Origin: Locusta migratoria
Lineage: Eukaryota; Arthropoda; Insecta; Orthoptera; Acrididae
Length of the DNA stretch: 64,000 bases
Reading direction: 5' to 3'
Assembly: GCA_026315105.1 (NCBI GenBank)
Contig: CM048750.1
Location: 263,305,151-263,369,150, forward strand
This document shows positions 51,865 to 62,555 of this stretch, piece after piece (within the stretch, counting starts at the first letter, position 1; each line of letters starts with the position of its first letter). The notes under the pieces are model-generated. The model was not told where the DNA came from, made no database searches, and worked only from the letters and a program-made list of their open reading frames with translations. The translations under genes and the position numbers were made by a program.

Positions 51865-52078
51865 AGTGGTGGCGCGCCGGCCGCGGTGGCCGAGGTGACT
51901 GAGGCGCTCCAGTCACGGTCAGCACGGCCACTACGGTCGGGGGGTTCGAATCCCCCCTCGGGCATGGATATTTGTGCCGTCCTAGTTCGTAAGTAGTTTG
52001 TAAGTTTAGGGACTGATGACCCCGTAGTTAAGTCCCATAAGCTTTACAAACACTTGAACATTTTTTTAGTGGTGGCGC
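51865..52078 (+). mobile_element. SINE S1 with target-site duplication
   Basis: S1 (51876-52067) is flanked by AGTGGTGGCGC (51865-51875, 52068-52078). Confidence 0.93.
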
Positions 52079-52370
52079 AGCATCTCAAGTTTAAGGCATC
52101 GATTAGGCATAAAAACCATCTCTGCTGTGCTTTTTACAACACGCGTCCGCTCGAAGGTTAAGCTTGTTGTCGTTTAGGTACGAAATAACAACCCTCTCGT
52201 CCAAAAATTAGTACAATTTTTCATAATTTTGCAGATGTTGGTACGCAAGAAAGACGATTAGAAGAATCTGTAGCATCGGCAGTGCAGAGATGGGATCACG
52301 TCGATCAAGAGAGAGACGACAGCATCTGCGTTCAGGAGGAGTGCACACTAAAACGTCAAACTGATATAGT

Positions 52371-52918
52371 ATTAGAGCAAGTGACAGTGACAGTGACGAA
52401 ATCATTGCAGAAACTGAATTTGTTTTAACGGCTACATCGACAGGGAATGAGAAGCTTTCAGATTTCGATATCTGTCTGTGCGGTGAAAAAAGGCACTTCA
52501 GCAGTTTAGAGATAGCAGAAGCTGTTAGGCGAGGACCTAAAATGTTCAAATGTTTGTAGAGTCTATGGGACTTAACTATGGGGTCATCAGTCCCTAAACT
52601 TACAAACTACTTATGAACTAGCTACAACTAAGGACGGCACAAATATCCATTCCCGAGGGGGGATTCGAAACCCCGACCGTAGTGGCCGTGCAGACCGTGA
52701 CTGAAGCGCCTCAGTCCTCTCGGCGGCGAGGACCTGTGCAAACACCGAAAAGACTGCTACGGGACCGGAAAAGTAACCAACCTTACCCTTTAAGTGTGTT
52801 TGAGAGAATCTTAAAAAACGGGGAAATTTCAAAAAGAGACTAGCTTGTTTGGAGCATAGAAAAGGAAGCACTCTACTGCTTTGGTTGGCGATTATTTTCG
52901 CGACGCACGAATGTTTCT
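52371..52918 (+). pseudogene. hAT transposase N-terminal part (TTF zinc finger)
   Basis: The frame reads SDSDEIIAETEFVLTATSTG, then, across the SINE, RRGPVQTPKRLL, YPLSVFERILKNGEISKRD, a TAG stop where Trp is expected (RDWL), and VWSIEKEALYCFGWRLFS. This is the TTF-type zinc-finger region of ZMYM-like hAT transposases; one expected Cys reads Gly (CFGWRLF for CFPCRLF). The frame then meets the pogo-like element at TA. Confidence 0.78.
52528..52735 (-). mobile_element. SINE S1 in hAT transposase, with target-site duplication
   Basis: S1 (52539-52724) is flanked by GGCGAGGACCT (52528-52538, 52725-52735). Removal restores the hAT frame. Confidence 0.93.
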
Positions 52919-53174
52919 AACAAGGGAATGGTCAGACTTATGTCGAAACCTGTGTTGCTGTTTTTACCATTGTAACATTGAAGGAAGTCTGTATGCAGAT
53001 TGTTGGCTGCTGACAAGACCTGGAAGTCTGCAAAACATTTTATGAAGTATGACATTATTGTCGCATGGTTTCCGCGCATATAACTGCCTGTTGTACAATC
53101 CTCACTTCTCTCGCTACGTTATACCAACGCCATCTAGGGACAAGGTGGCGTTAGCTACGCTCCGCTCTCCTACC

Positions 53175-54027
53175 TCAAAATGTTTTTTTTTTTTTTTTTT
53201 CCCTTCCATTTTGAATGACAGTTCTTTTCGCAGGCATTTCTTTTTGAAAACCTGACTGATCTGCATTATAAACGTAACATTCAATAAAACTGACGATCTT
53301 ATTTTTTGCAGTCGTGAGAAAAGCTTCTATCACTTCCATTTGAGTCACTTCATTTTCCGACCTGTTTATCGATACAAGTTTTGTTATTTTTCGTGCCAAA
53401 ATTTTATGTGATCTTTTGAAGCGACTAATCCAACTTTGAGAAGCTGTAAATTCTTTAGCTTCTATCTCGTTGGCAATATGTAACGCCCAATCACGCAAAG
53501 TTGTGTCGCTGACATTCAATGACTGTCTTCTGGCATCGGTAAATTGCTCAAAAAGTCGCGCATTTATCTCCGTCGCAATTTCCAGTCGTGTGGAGATGAA
53601 GAGGCTTGCTCAGGATAGGGTATTGTGGAGAGCTGCATCAAACCAGTCTCCGGACTGAAGACCACAACAACTTACGTCGTCCAGCGACTTCCTTTTTCCA
53701 TCTATACAATTCACGTTCAGAAGGGACAAAGCGATACCTATTTTGAACAGTAATGACACGTAGACGTTTCTTACCACTTTCGTTTAACCAATACTTCACC
53801 GCTTTTTCTTTGTCTGATAATGTAATTGTAGTTGCTGGTGTTGCTTTTGGAAATAACTGATGATGGCATATGGCACTAACACTCGAAGAGTCTTCATAAC
53901 TTTCTTCCGTTTCTTCGCCATCTCTAGATTCATAGTCTGCAATATCGAGTGTTTCAGTCGTTTCTGGCCACATGTCTGCGCCATTTACATGCTCGTCTAG
54001 AAGTTTAACTACCATGTCGCACATCAC
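53175..54027 (-). pseudogene. Pogo-like transposase with CENPB-type HTH
   Basis: 53638-54027 encodes LSDKEKAVKYWLNESGKKR and RELYRWKKEVAGRRK, an N-terminal HTH. After a LINE-A scrap, 53175-53519 (with upstream LEIATEINARLFEQF) has LRDWALHIANEIEAKEFTAS, QSWISRFKRSHKI, the CENP-B-type HTH, and YNADQSGFQKEM, the first catalytic Asp of the DDE domain. The frame ends in a T-run at 53188 and the rest of the DDE domain is absent, so the enzyme is incomplete. Confidence 0.78.
53588..53672 (+). mobile_element. LINE-A 3'-end scrap in pogo-like transposase
   Basis: GTGTGGAGATGAAGAGGC to GAAGACCACAACAAC is the last 84 bp of LINE-A. GTCGT on both sides may be a short target duplication. Removing it keeps the pogo-like coding order. 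Confidence 0.88.
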
Positions 54028-54111
54028 ATAGTCTTCACGCGTGTTTTCTGTTGATTGCTTTATTTAGCGTCTGTGGCATATCTCCATGGCAAGCAGCAAA
54101 ACATTTACAGG

Positions 54112-54183
54112 GTTTGCCATCACCTGTGAGGTGAGACTGAATGTTCACAGTAAAGTGGCTTGCGGAGTATAGATGTAGATGTA
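54112..54183 (+). mobile_element. CR1-C 3'-end scrap
   Basis: AGTGGCTTGCGGAGTATAGATG plus GTAGATGTA equals the 3' terminus of CR1-C at 15.9 kb; only about 70 bp are present. Confidence 0.8.
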
Positions 54184-54592
54184 CAGAATATTTTTCACAT
54201 CTCTAATCAGTTTGAGGACGGTATGTTTCGAAATACGTACCAGAAATGAAAAGGAGGTGCACGCCACAGAAACGAATATTCGTTTCCCCTTTCCACCGAA
54301 ACCGTGCAACGATATTCCTCTTTAGTGAACGCCGCGATAAGACGGCCGCACCTCCCGACCATGCGCACAACGCTCACCGTAACAACAGTTCGCGACTCGC
54401 CATTTCCAGGGGTGGCCAGCCGTCACCGCAAGCGCCAAGCAGGAAAAATAGCTATTTTCGTGATTTTTTAAAGGTTACTTCCAGGTTATGTCAGCAGCTA
54501 ACATTCTGCATACAGACTTCCTTCAATGTTAACTAACAGTGCTAAAAAATCAATACATGTTTCGGCATGACAAGTTTGACCATTCCCTGGTA

Positions 54593-56535
54593 ATTCTGAT
54601 TTGGCTCTAGACAATAGCTTGGGGTTATCAAGAAGCTGAAAATAGCTAAAACGAAGAGTGAGCATGAAAGCAGCGCTGATCACAAAACGTGTTACTTAGA
54701 ATGGCGCAAATTAGAAAATGCGCTAAATAGTAGTTCGGCCGTACAAATCTTTTAGACCGAAACATTTTATGACAAGAGCAGTGTTGAAGTACTGCATCGC
54801 GTAATCGAAGCGATTCTTTTCCTCGCGGAAACAGGTTTAGCTTTGAGAGGTGAAAATGACTTAGTCGGAGATCGTCGGAATGGGAATTTTTTGGGCGTAG
54901 TTTGGTCCAGTTATGAAAGAGCATTTAAGAAAAATTGATGCGTCGCAACAAGGAGGAAAACGCATAGTTCATTATTTGTCACACGATGTTCAGAACGAAT
55001 TTATTGAATTAGCTGGAGACTTTGTTCGCCAAACTATTTTAACAGAGTTGAAACGTAAGATATACTTTTCTGTTATAGTAGATGCGACTGCCGATGAAGC
55101 CCAAACAGAGCAACATGTTTCTATACTGCGTTACGTTTCCCTTGAGAAACAAAATCAATACAGAATTAGAGAGCGTTTTCTCGACTTCGTTGAGTGTTTC
55201 AACAAGACAGGTCAGCCAATCGCTAAAATGATTTGCGATGAGCTTCAATGTTATGGCTTACAGCTTTCAGACTGTCGTGGGCAGGGTTACGACAACGGGA
55301 CAAATATGAGTGGCATCTATCAGGGAGCTCAAGCGCTTATATTAAAAGAAAACCCGTTGGCAATTTTTTCTCCTTGCGGTGCTCATTCATTTAATCTGTG
55401 TGGCGTCCATGCTGCGGAGAGTTGCGCGGATGCAGTATCTTTTTTCGGAATTGTTTCGAAAACTTATAATTTTTTTTTTCATTCCAGTCCCCAAAGATGT
55501 AAAGTTTTAAAAGAAAATATTGGGTCGCCCTTCACGGGCTGTCGGGAACGAGATGAATAGGTACAGTGCGTCCATTTGCTAAGCATTTGCCAGGATTGCA
55601 AGAGGCTGTTGAACTTGCTTTTAACTTCAATATGACTGCAGAGGCACTTTCTGAACTAAAGGGGATTCAGAAGTATTTAAAATAATTTCATGTCTTCAAT
55701 GTGGTACAAAGTATTAGCTGTTATAAACTTACGTAACGTTGTTCTTCAAGCAAGGGAAGCTACAACAGAAGTTGAAAGTACCTATGTGAAGAGTCTAGTG
55801 GACGAATGAAATAAATTGAGAAATATTTGGGATACCATTTACGCAGAAAGTTGCAAGGTAGCAGAAAATATTGGTATATCACCTAACTTGAATGTAACGA
55901 TTCGCGGCACAGAGATACGGAAAGGCAAAAGAAAATGCTTCATAGATGACACACCAGAAGAAGATTTAAACCTGAGCCCAGAGGACAGTTTTAAACTAAA
56001 TGTTTTCAATGTTATTCTAGATACAGTTGCGGGAAACTTAACTATAAGGTATTCTGCCATAGACAACATGGACACATTTGGCTTCTTGTGGAACTACGTA
56101 AGCCTAGATGATTCTACACTCTCAGAGCGCGTAGAAAACATGGCATCATTGTACAGCGTAGACTTCAATAAGCAGGATTCGAAAGAAGAAATGTTGCAGT
56201 TAAAAAATATTCATCCAGATAATTTTGGGCATGAACCGCTTAGCTCTCTGCGTCTTCTCAATGTTCTTAAAAAGTGCAATTTCAATCATGTCTTTCCAAA
56301 TATAATGGTAGCCTTACGGATTTTCTGCACTTTGCCCGTTACTGATGCCCAAGCAGAGCGGTCATTCAGCGTCCTGGCGAGAATAAAGAATTGTTTTAGA
56401 ACTACAATGGGGCAAGAGCGCTTTGTTGGATTAACCATGATCTCAATAGAGTCAGAGATAGCCCGCTCATTAGATTATACTGCAGTTAAAAAAGAGCTCG
56501 CATCTAAAAAAAAGAAAGAAGGTATAATTTTGTAA
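54593..56535 (+). pseudogene. hAT transposase, catalytic core and dimerisation domain
   Basis: SEHESSADHKTCYLEW (54655 on) and EVLHRVIEAILFLAETGLAL precede 54913-55560, which has FVRQTILTELKRKIYFSVIVDATADE (first catalytic Asp) and GQGYDNGTNMSG (second catalytic Asp, CRGQGYDN motif). A stop at 55558 and a broken stretch follow. 55816-56535 holds FNHVFPNIMVALRIFCTLPV and DAQAERSFSVLARIKNCFRTTM, the hAT C-terminal dimerisation block with the catalytic Glu region. Total layout equals a ZMYM-type hAT transposase of about 800 residues. It is inactive. Confidence 0.87.
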
Positions 56536-56659
56536 AGTATTGAATGTATGTAAACTGGGAGCATTAAAAAATTTCTTATAAAAGCCATTCTTTGATTGTT
56601 TGAATTAAAATTTACTGACTTTATCCTAAAACCGAAAGTTTAAAATGAAATATTTTCGG

Positions 56660-56711
56660 AAGGGGCCTTAGATCACTTACCCGAGGCCCGTAATTCCTAA
56701 CGCCGGCCCTG
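56660..56711 (+). repeat. hAT right terminal inverted repeat
   Basis: GGCCCGTAATTCCTAACGCC then GGCCCTG ends the element at 56711; the following 8 bp GGTAACTG would be the right half of a target duplication. Confidence 0.6.
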
Positions 56712-57429
56712 GGTAACTGTATGGCAAAGCCACGTTAGCTGATGTTATGAGGCTAGCTCAGTCAATCATCCAGACGGTTGCCCCTGTAACTACTGAAAAG
56801 GCTGCTGCCCCTCTTCAGGAACCACACGTTTGTCTGGCCTCTCCACAGATACTCCTCCGCTGTGTTTGCACCTACGGTATGGCTATCTGTATCGTTGAGG
56901 CACGCAAGCCACCCCACCTCGGCAATGTCTGTGGTTCGACAATGCTATGCATTCATAATTAGTAAATTTGTCTTGCAGGTACAAGACATTGTTATACTCT
57001 CTGCATAACGGAAAAGAATGTTTAGACATTAAAGTCAACATTTATTTTTATTTAAAGAATGAAAAAAAGTTTTCTTGCAATTTTTTTACGTTATATAGGC
57101 AAACTAATATTGCCGTTCGTCTACAAAACAGACCTACTGATTATGAATGCTCGAGTATTAAACATTTTCTTAATAAGGTATGTTCAGCGATGCGTTTATC
57201 GACTCTAAACGAGCCTATATACGTGTTTCAAACAAATACTACCCATAAGATTGAAACACCTACGTTATTAGCCTGGATAGATTCGTATATTATTTAGTTC
57301 GAATGTACTTTTGTAACAGTGTTGCAATAAACAAATTTGCATTTACTGCTTTAGCGTGTAGTGGAATTGCAGAATACATACAACAGGTAGATATATTCAT
57401 CTAGAAAACAGTCATTCGTTTCTTTGGAA
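56712..57429. other. No recognised gene; unassigned short frames
   Basis: 56760-56960 looks like part of a dispersed repeat (GAACCACACGTTTGTCTGGCC) that I cannot name. A plus frame at 56968-57297 (109 codons) has no recognised domain. Confidence 0.35.
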
Positions 57430-57810
57430 GGAATGAACATTAGGATTTAACGTTCCGTCGACACGGTGGTCATTGTAGAGACAGAGTTCACACTCTGATT
57501 TTTAGGTACGAATGAGGAAGAAAATCGACGGTGCTCTTCCAAAGGAACCATACCGGAAGTTGCGTGGAGTGGTTTATGGAAGTCACGGAAAACCTTAGTC
57601 TGGATGACTGAGGTGAATTTGAACCCATAACCGCCGGCCGCGGTGACTGAGGCGCTCCAGTCACAGTCTACAGGGCCACTACGGTCGGGGGTTCGAATCC
57701 CCCTCGGGCATGGATAATTGTGCCGTCCAATTAGCTTTACAAACATTTGAACCCATAACCTTCCGAATTCCAGTTCAGTGTGCTACCGCTGTGCCACCTC
57801 GTTCGGTTGT
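57430..57810 (-). mobile_element. SINE S2, split by S1
   Basis: The S2 tail (complement GTTTAACG/GTCGAC type: TTTAACGTTCCGTCGACACG), body (GTCACGGAAAACCTTAG) and head (GTGCTACCGCTGTGCCACCTC) read in reverse, interrupted at 57633 by an S1 copy. Confidence 0.82.
57622..57760 (+). mobile_element. Internally deleted SINE S1 with target-site duplication
   Basis: S1 head (57633 on) and tail are present but about 65 bp of body is missing (GTGCCGTCC joins AATTAGCTTTAC). AACCCATAACC flanks it (57622-57632, 57750-57760). Confidence 0.9.
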
Positions 57811-57867
57811 GCCTTTATATGTGTAAGTAAAGAAGTCGAATTTCCATATTTTTCTTAACATTACAGT

Positions 57868-58092
57868 GCTCAGTGCTTTCAAAAATGTTCAAATGTTTGT
57901 GTAGTCTATGGGACTTAACTACGGGGTCATCAGTCCCTAAACTTACAAACTACCTATGAACTAACTAAGACTAAGGACAGCACAAATATCCATGCCCGAG
58001 GGGGGATTCGAATCCCCGACCGTAGTGGCCGTGCGGACCGTGACTAGAGCGTCTCAATCCCCTCGGCCACTGCGGCCGGCGCTCAGTGCTTT
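57868..58092 (-). mobile_element. SINE S1 with target-site duplication
   Basis: S1 (57880-58080) is flanked by GCTCAGTGCTTT (57868-57879, 58081-58092). Confidence 0.93.
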
Positions 58093-58861
58093 ACTAGGCA
58101 CAGTCCTGTTTGAGGTGGTGTACCCCTTTCCTTCATCCGAAATTTGAACTGACTTAACCTGCCTGGTATAAGAGGACCTGCAGTTTAACGTGTATTCTAG
58201 CCACGGTGCGATCCGTCATTTTTCATTTCAAACATTGCCGGAAGTGAACAGTAGCGACAGATCGGCACCAACTTTTTTACCAAATACTTTCGACCGAGTC
58301 TACGGAAAAAATCCAAAACGTCACATCATTATGCATTATGCAAATGCAAGCTACCATACAGAACGTCAAACAAGTAATTATAATTTCAGGAGCAGGTGTT
58401 CCGCACATCGTAAATATTTTAAAAATATCATGTTGGCGCCCCGAACTGCTGAATAAAATTCTTTATTTCCACTGCCCACCATTATTCTGATAAAAGTATT
58501 CCCACCGTCATATTAGGCTTATTCACAAAAAGCATCACGTATGATGAATCTGTTACCTGGTTACAGCGTTAACGCCGAATGGAGCTAGATCATTAATAAT
58601 TAACTCACTTAACCTACCCACGCTTTACTGTGGCTCAGACCAGTACGCAATGAGTGGGAAAGTGAATTCTCGTAAATAGTAACCCATCAAGAAAATAAAT
58701 AAGCCCAATCACTGCCCATCTTTCTCTTACTGTGGCTATGTGGATTGAGAGGAAAGTTACAAAAAGTTTTCTCTGAAAGAAATTTATTGTAAAACCGATA
58801 GCTTTAATAAACTTTTTGATCGCCCTTTCTTAGCATAAACATAAATACGATTTTTCGATTC
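58093..58861. other. No recognisable gene
   Basis: A plus frame at 58190-58456 lacks a recognised domain. No repeat was recognised. Confidence 0.4.
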
Positions 58862-58971
58862 TACAGCATACGACGAAGTGTCCGTAATAAAAGCAACGTT
58901 CTAACCGTCTACTCCCGATCCCCATCTCTTGTCCTTTTATCCATTCCCTTCCTTCTGTCTTCTAACATCAC

Positions 58972-59215
58972 CTCACCTACCGAGGTGACGCAGTAGTAAG
59001 ACACTGGACTCACATTATGGAGAGCTGCACTTCAAACCGGTCTCAGACCATCTAGATTTAGGTTTTCCGTGAATTCCCTAACTCACGCAAGGCAAATGCT
59101 GGGATGGTTTCTTTAAAAGGGAATGTTCGTTTTCCTTCCCCATCCCTGACAAAAACTATCCGACCTCGTTCTCCATGTCTAATGACCACGATGTCGACAG
59201 AACGTTAAACCCTAT
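58972..59215 (+). mobile_element. SINE S2 in left foldback arm
   Basis: The S2 head (CGAGGTGACGCAGTAGTAAG), body and tail (GTCGACAGAACGTTAAACCC) are readable. The mirror copy is at 60615-60858. Confidence 0.85.
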
Positions 59216-59589
59216 AGTCGAGCGGAAATAGGATGATCCCTCGAGCTTGCGCCAATCGGCTTTGTGCAAGGTTAATAAATATAAGGTTGGGCAGTAAGCG
59301 CTCTGCTCTGCCATTGGCTAGCGCTGTGACGTCACTGTGGGACTGCGCGCTCCCAAACGGCCTGCACAAGCTTAGTTCGGTATGGCACGGAATGTCCATT
59401 TATATCAAGTTTTTGACGAAAGAAATTGTTTCTGCTTTAAATACAAAGTGCTATTCTGCGGCAAAATATTCCAGTTAAGAGTGCTGGGTCATATTCGTAG
59501 ATTTAGGCGATACGTATCAGTAACATATCAAATCACAAACATATCGACAATTTGTTTAAATACGAACTGCCGGCGTTAAAAGAACAGGA

Positions 59590-59846
59590 ATGTTTCAAAC
59601 ACTTTTTTTCGTGGCAAATTAAGCAACTCCGACTGTAAATCACTTACAGATTCGGTTTCATTGAAATGCCGGGAGCGTATTCCAGAATGTGCAACATTTA
59701 CATTGTCCTTCCTGTAGCACTTCGAAAGCCACACTTTCTTTAATGTTCCATCTCAAGGAGAAAAAAAAAAAAAAAAAAAAAAAAAAAGAAAAAAAATTTT
59801 TCAGTTCCCTTTGTGTTTCCACTGTGAGAATTACAACCCGTAATAG
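59590..59846 (-). pseudogene. THAP zinc-finger domain remnant
   Basis: The minus strand starts MPGCAITGCNSHSGNTKGTEK, the N-terminal C-x4-C part of a THAP domain, then a T-run where the frame is lost. In another frame it continues KDNVNVAHSGIRSRHFNETE, the C-terminal part; the third zinc Cys reads Arg (IRSRHF for ICSRHF), while the His is kept. SDLQSELLNLPRKK follows. THAP domains are found in P-element-type transposases and in host THAP proteins. It is dead because of the frameshift and lost Cys. Confidence 0.7.
59760..59797. repeat. Poly-A run inside the THAP remnant
   Basis: A run of about 27 A's followed by GAAAAAAA interrupts the THAP frame. The 'poly-Phe' translation of the minus strand is an artefact of this run. 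Confidence 0.93.
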
Positions 59847-60614
59847 CACAGCCTGGCATTGTATAATAACAGAAGTATTTTAAAGAATGACAGCAGAAAA
59901 TATAGCACGCGCGACAAGCACTCGGGAAATCAATATACTTTCCACTGTGAACTTTTTGCTTCCAAACTATGAAGTGAAACAAACTATTTAACCCTTTACT
60001 TCCCACTGTTGTTCGTCGACAACAACGTATTAAAAGCTGATTTATACCGTATTTTGTGTATCAATCTTTAAAGTCGCATTGTTGTTGATGAATAACACGC
60101 TGCAAGTACGACATTTTGCCGCTTGGTACGGCGTGTAGTCACTTAAGAGGCTTTAATCTGTCCGTCTTGTAGTTAGTGTTACGTAGCCGTCTGTACGTGG
60201 CTGTGATTAGGAGCGCGAGTGTGGTTCATGTTATTTTATTTGAGCAGTGAATTGTCTTTGGTGCTTTGGCAAAGATGATACTAGCATTATTGATATGACA
60301 GTGTTAACCATCAACAAAATAACGTCACAAGTAATAAAATACCCAGCACTCTTAACTGGAATATTTTGCCGCAGAATAGCACTTTGTATTTAAAGCAGAA
60401 ACAATTTCTTTCGTCAAAAACTTGATATAAATGGACATTCCGTGCCATACCGAACTAAGCTTGTGCAGGCCGTTTGGGAGCGCGCAGTCCCACAGTGACG
60501 TCACAGCGCTAGCCAATGGCAGAGCAGAGCGCTTACTGCCCAACCTTATATTTATTAACCTTGCACAAAGCCGATTGGCGCAAGCTCGAGGGATCATCCT
60601 ATTTCCGCTCGACT

Positions 60615-60858
60615 ATAGGGTTTAACGTTCTGTCGACATCGTGGTCATTAGACATGGAGAACGAGGTCGGATAGTTTTTGTCAGGGATGGGGAAGGAAAA
60701 CGAACATTCCCTTTTAAAGAAACCATCCCAGCATTTGCCTTGCGTGAGTTAGGGAAGTCACGGAAAACCTAAATCTAGGTGGTCGGAGACTGGTTTGAAG
60801 TGCAGCCCTCCCTAATGTGAGTCCAGTGTCTTACTACTGCGTCACCTCGGTAGGTGAG
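60615..60858 (-). mobile_element. SINE S2 in right foldback arm
   Basis: Mirror image of the S2 at 58972, at the same distance from the palindrome centre. Confidence 0.85.
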
Positions 60859-60968
60859 GTGATGTTAGAAGACAGAAGGAAGGGAATGGATAAAAGGACA
60901 AGAGATGGGGATCGGGAGTAGACGGTTAGAACGTTGCTTTTATTACGGACACTTCGTCGTATGCTGTA

Positions 60969-61193
60969 TGTTGTGCATGACATAAAAATCAATAGTGCGT
61001 CCAAAACATTTAAAACACGTATTTTGATCTTTAGTGCACTGTATTAATACAGAAAACACTGAAGTTTAATTTTTACAAAGCTTAATTCATAACGTGGGAA
61101 CGGAGGGTTAAGCAAACACAAAGCAGAAATGATAACATACACACACACACACACGAGTTAGCAACCAACTCTGCATATTGTTTTGCTCCCAGG
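60969..61193. other. No recognisable gene
   Basis: AT-rich spacer with a short AC run (61138-61154). Confidence 0.4.
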
Positions 61194-61414
61194 TGTCCCA
61201 CAGTGCCGGCCACGGTGGCCGAGGGGACTGAGGCGCTCCAGTCACGTTCTGCACGGCTACTATGGTCGGGGGTTCGAATCCCCCCTCGGGCATGGATATT
61301 TGTGCCGTCCTAGTTCGTAAGTAGTTCATAAGTAGTTTGTAAGTTTAGGGACTAATGACCCCGTAGTTAAGTCCCATAAGCTTAACAAACATTTGAACAT
61401 TTTTGTCCCACAGT
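61194..61414 (+). mobile_element. SINE S1 with target-site duplication
   Basis: S1 (61205-61403) is flanked by TGTCCCACAGT (61194-61204, 61404-61414). Confidence 0.93.
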
Positions 61415-61633
61415 GCCGTCATGCGCAGAACGGCGAAAACGCGTTTCCTACTGCGCATCGCTTACTGCGCCCCCCTCGCATTGTGCGCCGGCTGCGGCTG
61501 CAGACCATTTTTAGTAAGTCAAACGCAGACGTTGCTCTGCGCATGCGCGCATCCGACCGCGCTGTGCACTTTTGCCAGTTCTGTCTGACAACAGCAACCT
61601 TTAGCTACACTGTCCGGCAGAGAACTAACTAAT
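61415..61633. other. CpG-rich stretch
   Basis: CG-rich (GCGCATGCGCGCATCC) and without any recognised feature; bounded by S1 and LINE-B. Confidence 0.35.
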
Positions 61634-62152
61634 GTCGTGGGAAAGGCGAACCAGAGATTGCGTTTTATTGGCGGAACCCTTAAAAGATGCAACATTAAAT
61701 AAAGAGACTGCATACACTGCGGTTGTCCGTCCTTTTTTGGAGTATTGCTGCCCAGTGTGGGATCCTTATCAGATAGGTATGACGGAGGACATCGAAAGAG
61801 TCCAAAGAAGGGCAGCTCGTTTTGTATTGTCACGATACAGGGAGACAGCGTTACGGAAATGATACAGGATCTGGGATGGGAATCATTAAAGCAACGGCGC
61901 TTATCGCTGCTGCGTGGGCTACTTACGAAACCCCAATCGCCACCATTCTCCTCCGAATGCGAAAATCTATTGTTGACCCCCACTTACATAGCTAGATAAG
62001 ATCATCAGAATAAAATACGACACATCAGAGCTCGAACGGAGAGATTCAGGTGTTTCTTCCCGCGCGTTATTCGAGAATGGAATGGGAGATAAATACGTAG
62101 TATAAATGTGGTTCGATGAAACCTCTGCCAGGCACTTAGATATAGCTGTAGA
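61634..62152 (+). pseudogene. LINE-B copy 4, 3' fragment of RT
   Basis: Starts at GKANQRLRFIGG and carries KETAYTAVVRPFLEYCCPVWDP, a frameshift near 61840, then EMIQDLGWESLKQRRLSL and a degraded C-terminus. The final GCAGAGTATC plus hexamer tail is missing; the copy ends near TCTGCCAGGCACTTAG. Confidence 0.87.
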
Positions 62153-62452
62153 ACTATTTGGCAACATGTCTGGATTACGTTTCTACGGCGGGGGCGGTCT
62201 CCCAGCCCAGTGGGCGGAGCCATGGATCATCGTGTTACGGCCCGACTATAATCCCCTCTTCCTCACCACATCCCCCCACTCATTCTCTCCTCGTAGAGAA
62301 AACCTGACATTAAAATTTAATAGGTGGTAGCCTCGTCAGGTTTGCTGCACGACCGCAAAATCAGCTTGATACGCGATCACCAGCGAAGGAGTCCCTGATT
62401 ATGAAACTAAATATGTCAAAAACGAACATCAAAATAGACAATTGCATCAAAA
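62153..62452. other. No recognisable gene
   Basis: Unique-looking DNA with a pyrimidine-rich stretch (62250-62290); nothing was recognised. Confidence 0.4.
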
Positions 62453-62555
62453 AGTTGAAATGTTCAAAGCTTTGTAAAGTTATGGGACCTAAAAGCAGTG
62501 GTCATCGGTCCCTAATCTTGCAAATTATTTAAACTAAGTTATCCTAAGAACAAAA
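62453..62555 (-). mobile_element. S1/S1b SINE tail fragment
   Basis: AAATGTTCAAAGCTTTGTAAAG and GTCATCGGTCCCTAATCTTGC match the S1 tail and body in reverse; the head is replaced by a CA repeat. Confidence 0.7.

Larger units (their letters stand above)
52918..54592 (-). mobile_element. Pogo-like DNA transposon inside the hAT
   Basis: Element 52920-54590 is flanked by TA (52918-52919, 54591-54592). Its ends are imperfect inverted repeats of about 110 bp (AGGGAATGGTC ... GAAGGAAGTCTGTATGCAGA ... GCTGCTGAC and complement). On the minus strand it encodes CENP-B-type DNA-binding and DDE pieces. Its removal lets the hAT reading resume, so it inserted into the hAT. Confidence 0.85.
52290..56711 (+). 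mobile_element. hAT transposon, ZMYM/TTF type, split by other elements
   Basis: A transposase reading runs from about 52290 to 52918 and from 54593 to 56535, with a SINE and a pogo-like element between. After the stop, 56660-56711 ends CTAACGCCGGCCCTG, whose complement CAGGGCCGGCGTTAG is a typical hAT inverted-repeat start. I could not find the left end upstream of 52290. Confidence 0.82.
58862..60968. mobile_element. Foldback element with 628-bp inverted arms
   Basis: Arms 58862-59489 and 60341-60968 are reverse complements of equal length. Their inner 246 bp (59233-59478 / 60352-60597) translate identically, and only scattered mismatches occur elsewhere. The 851-bp spacer (59490-60340) carries a decayed THAP-domain frame on the minus strand. 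Each arm carries an S2 SINE. No flanking target duplication was found. Confidence 0.9.

Noticed and set aside
54246..54536. Plus-strand 96-codon frame at 54.3 kb
   Set aside because: It lies inside the pogo-like element opposite its transposase strand and has no recognisable domain.
59658..60006. Frames with poly-Phe or poly-Lys near 59.7 kb
   Set aside because: They read the poly-A/T run. Only the short THAP parts on either side are meaningful.
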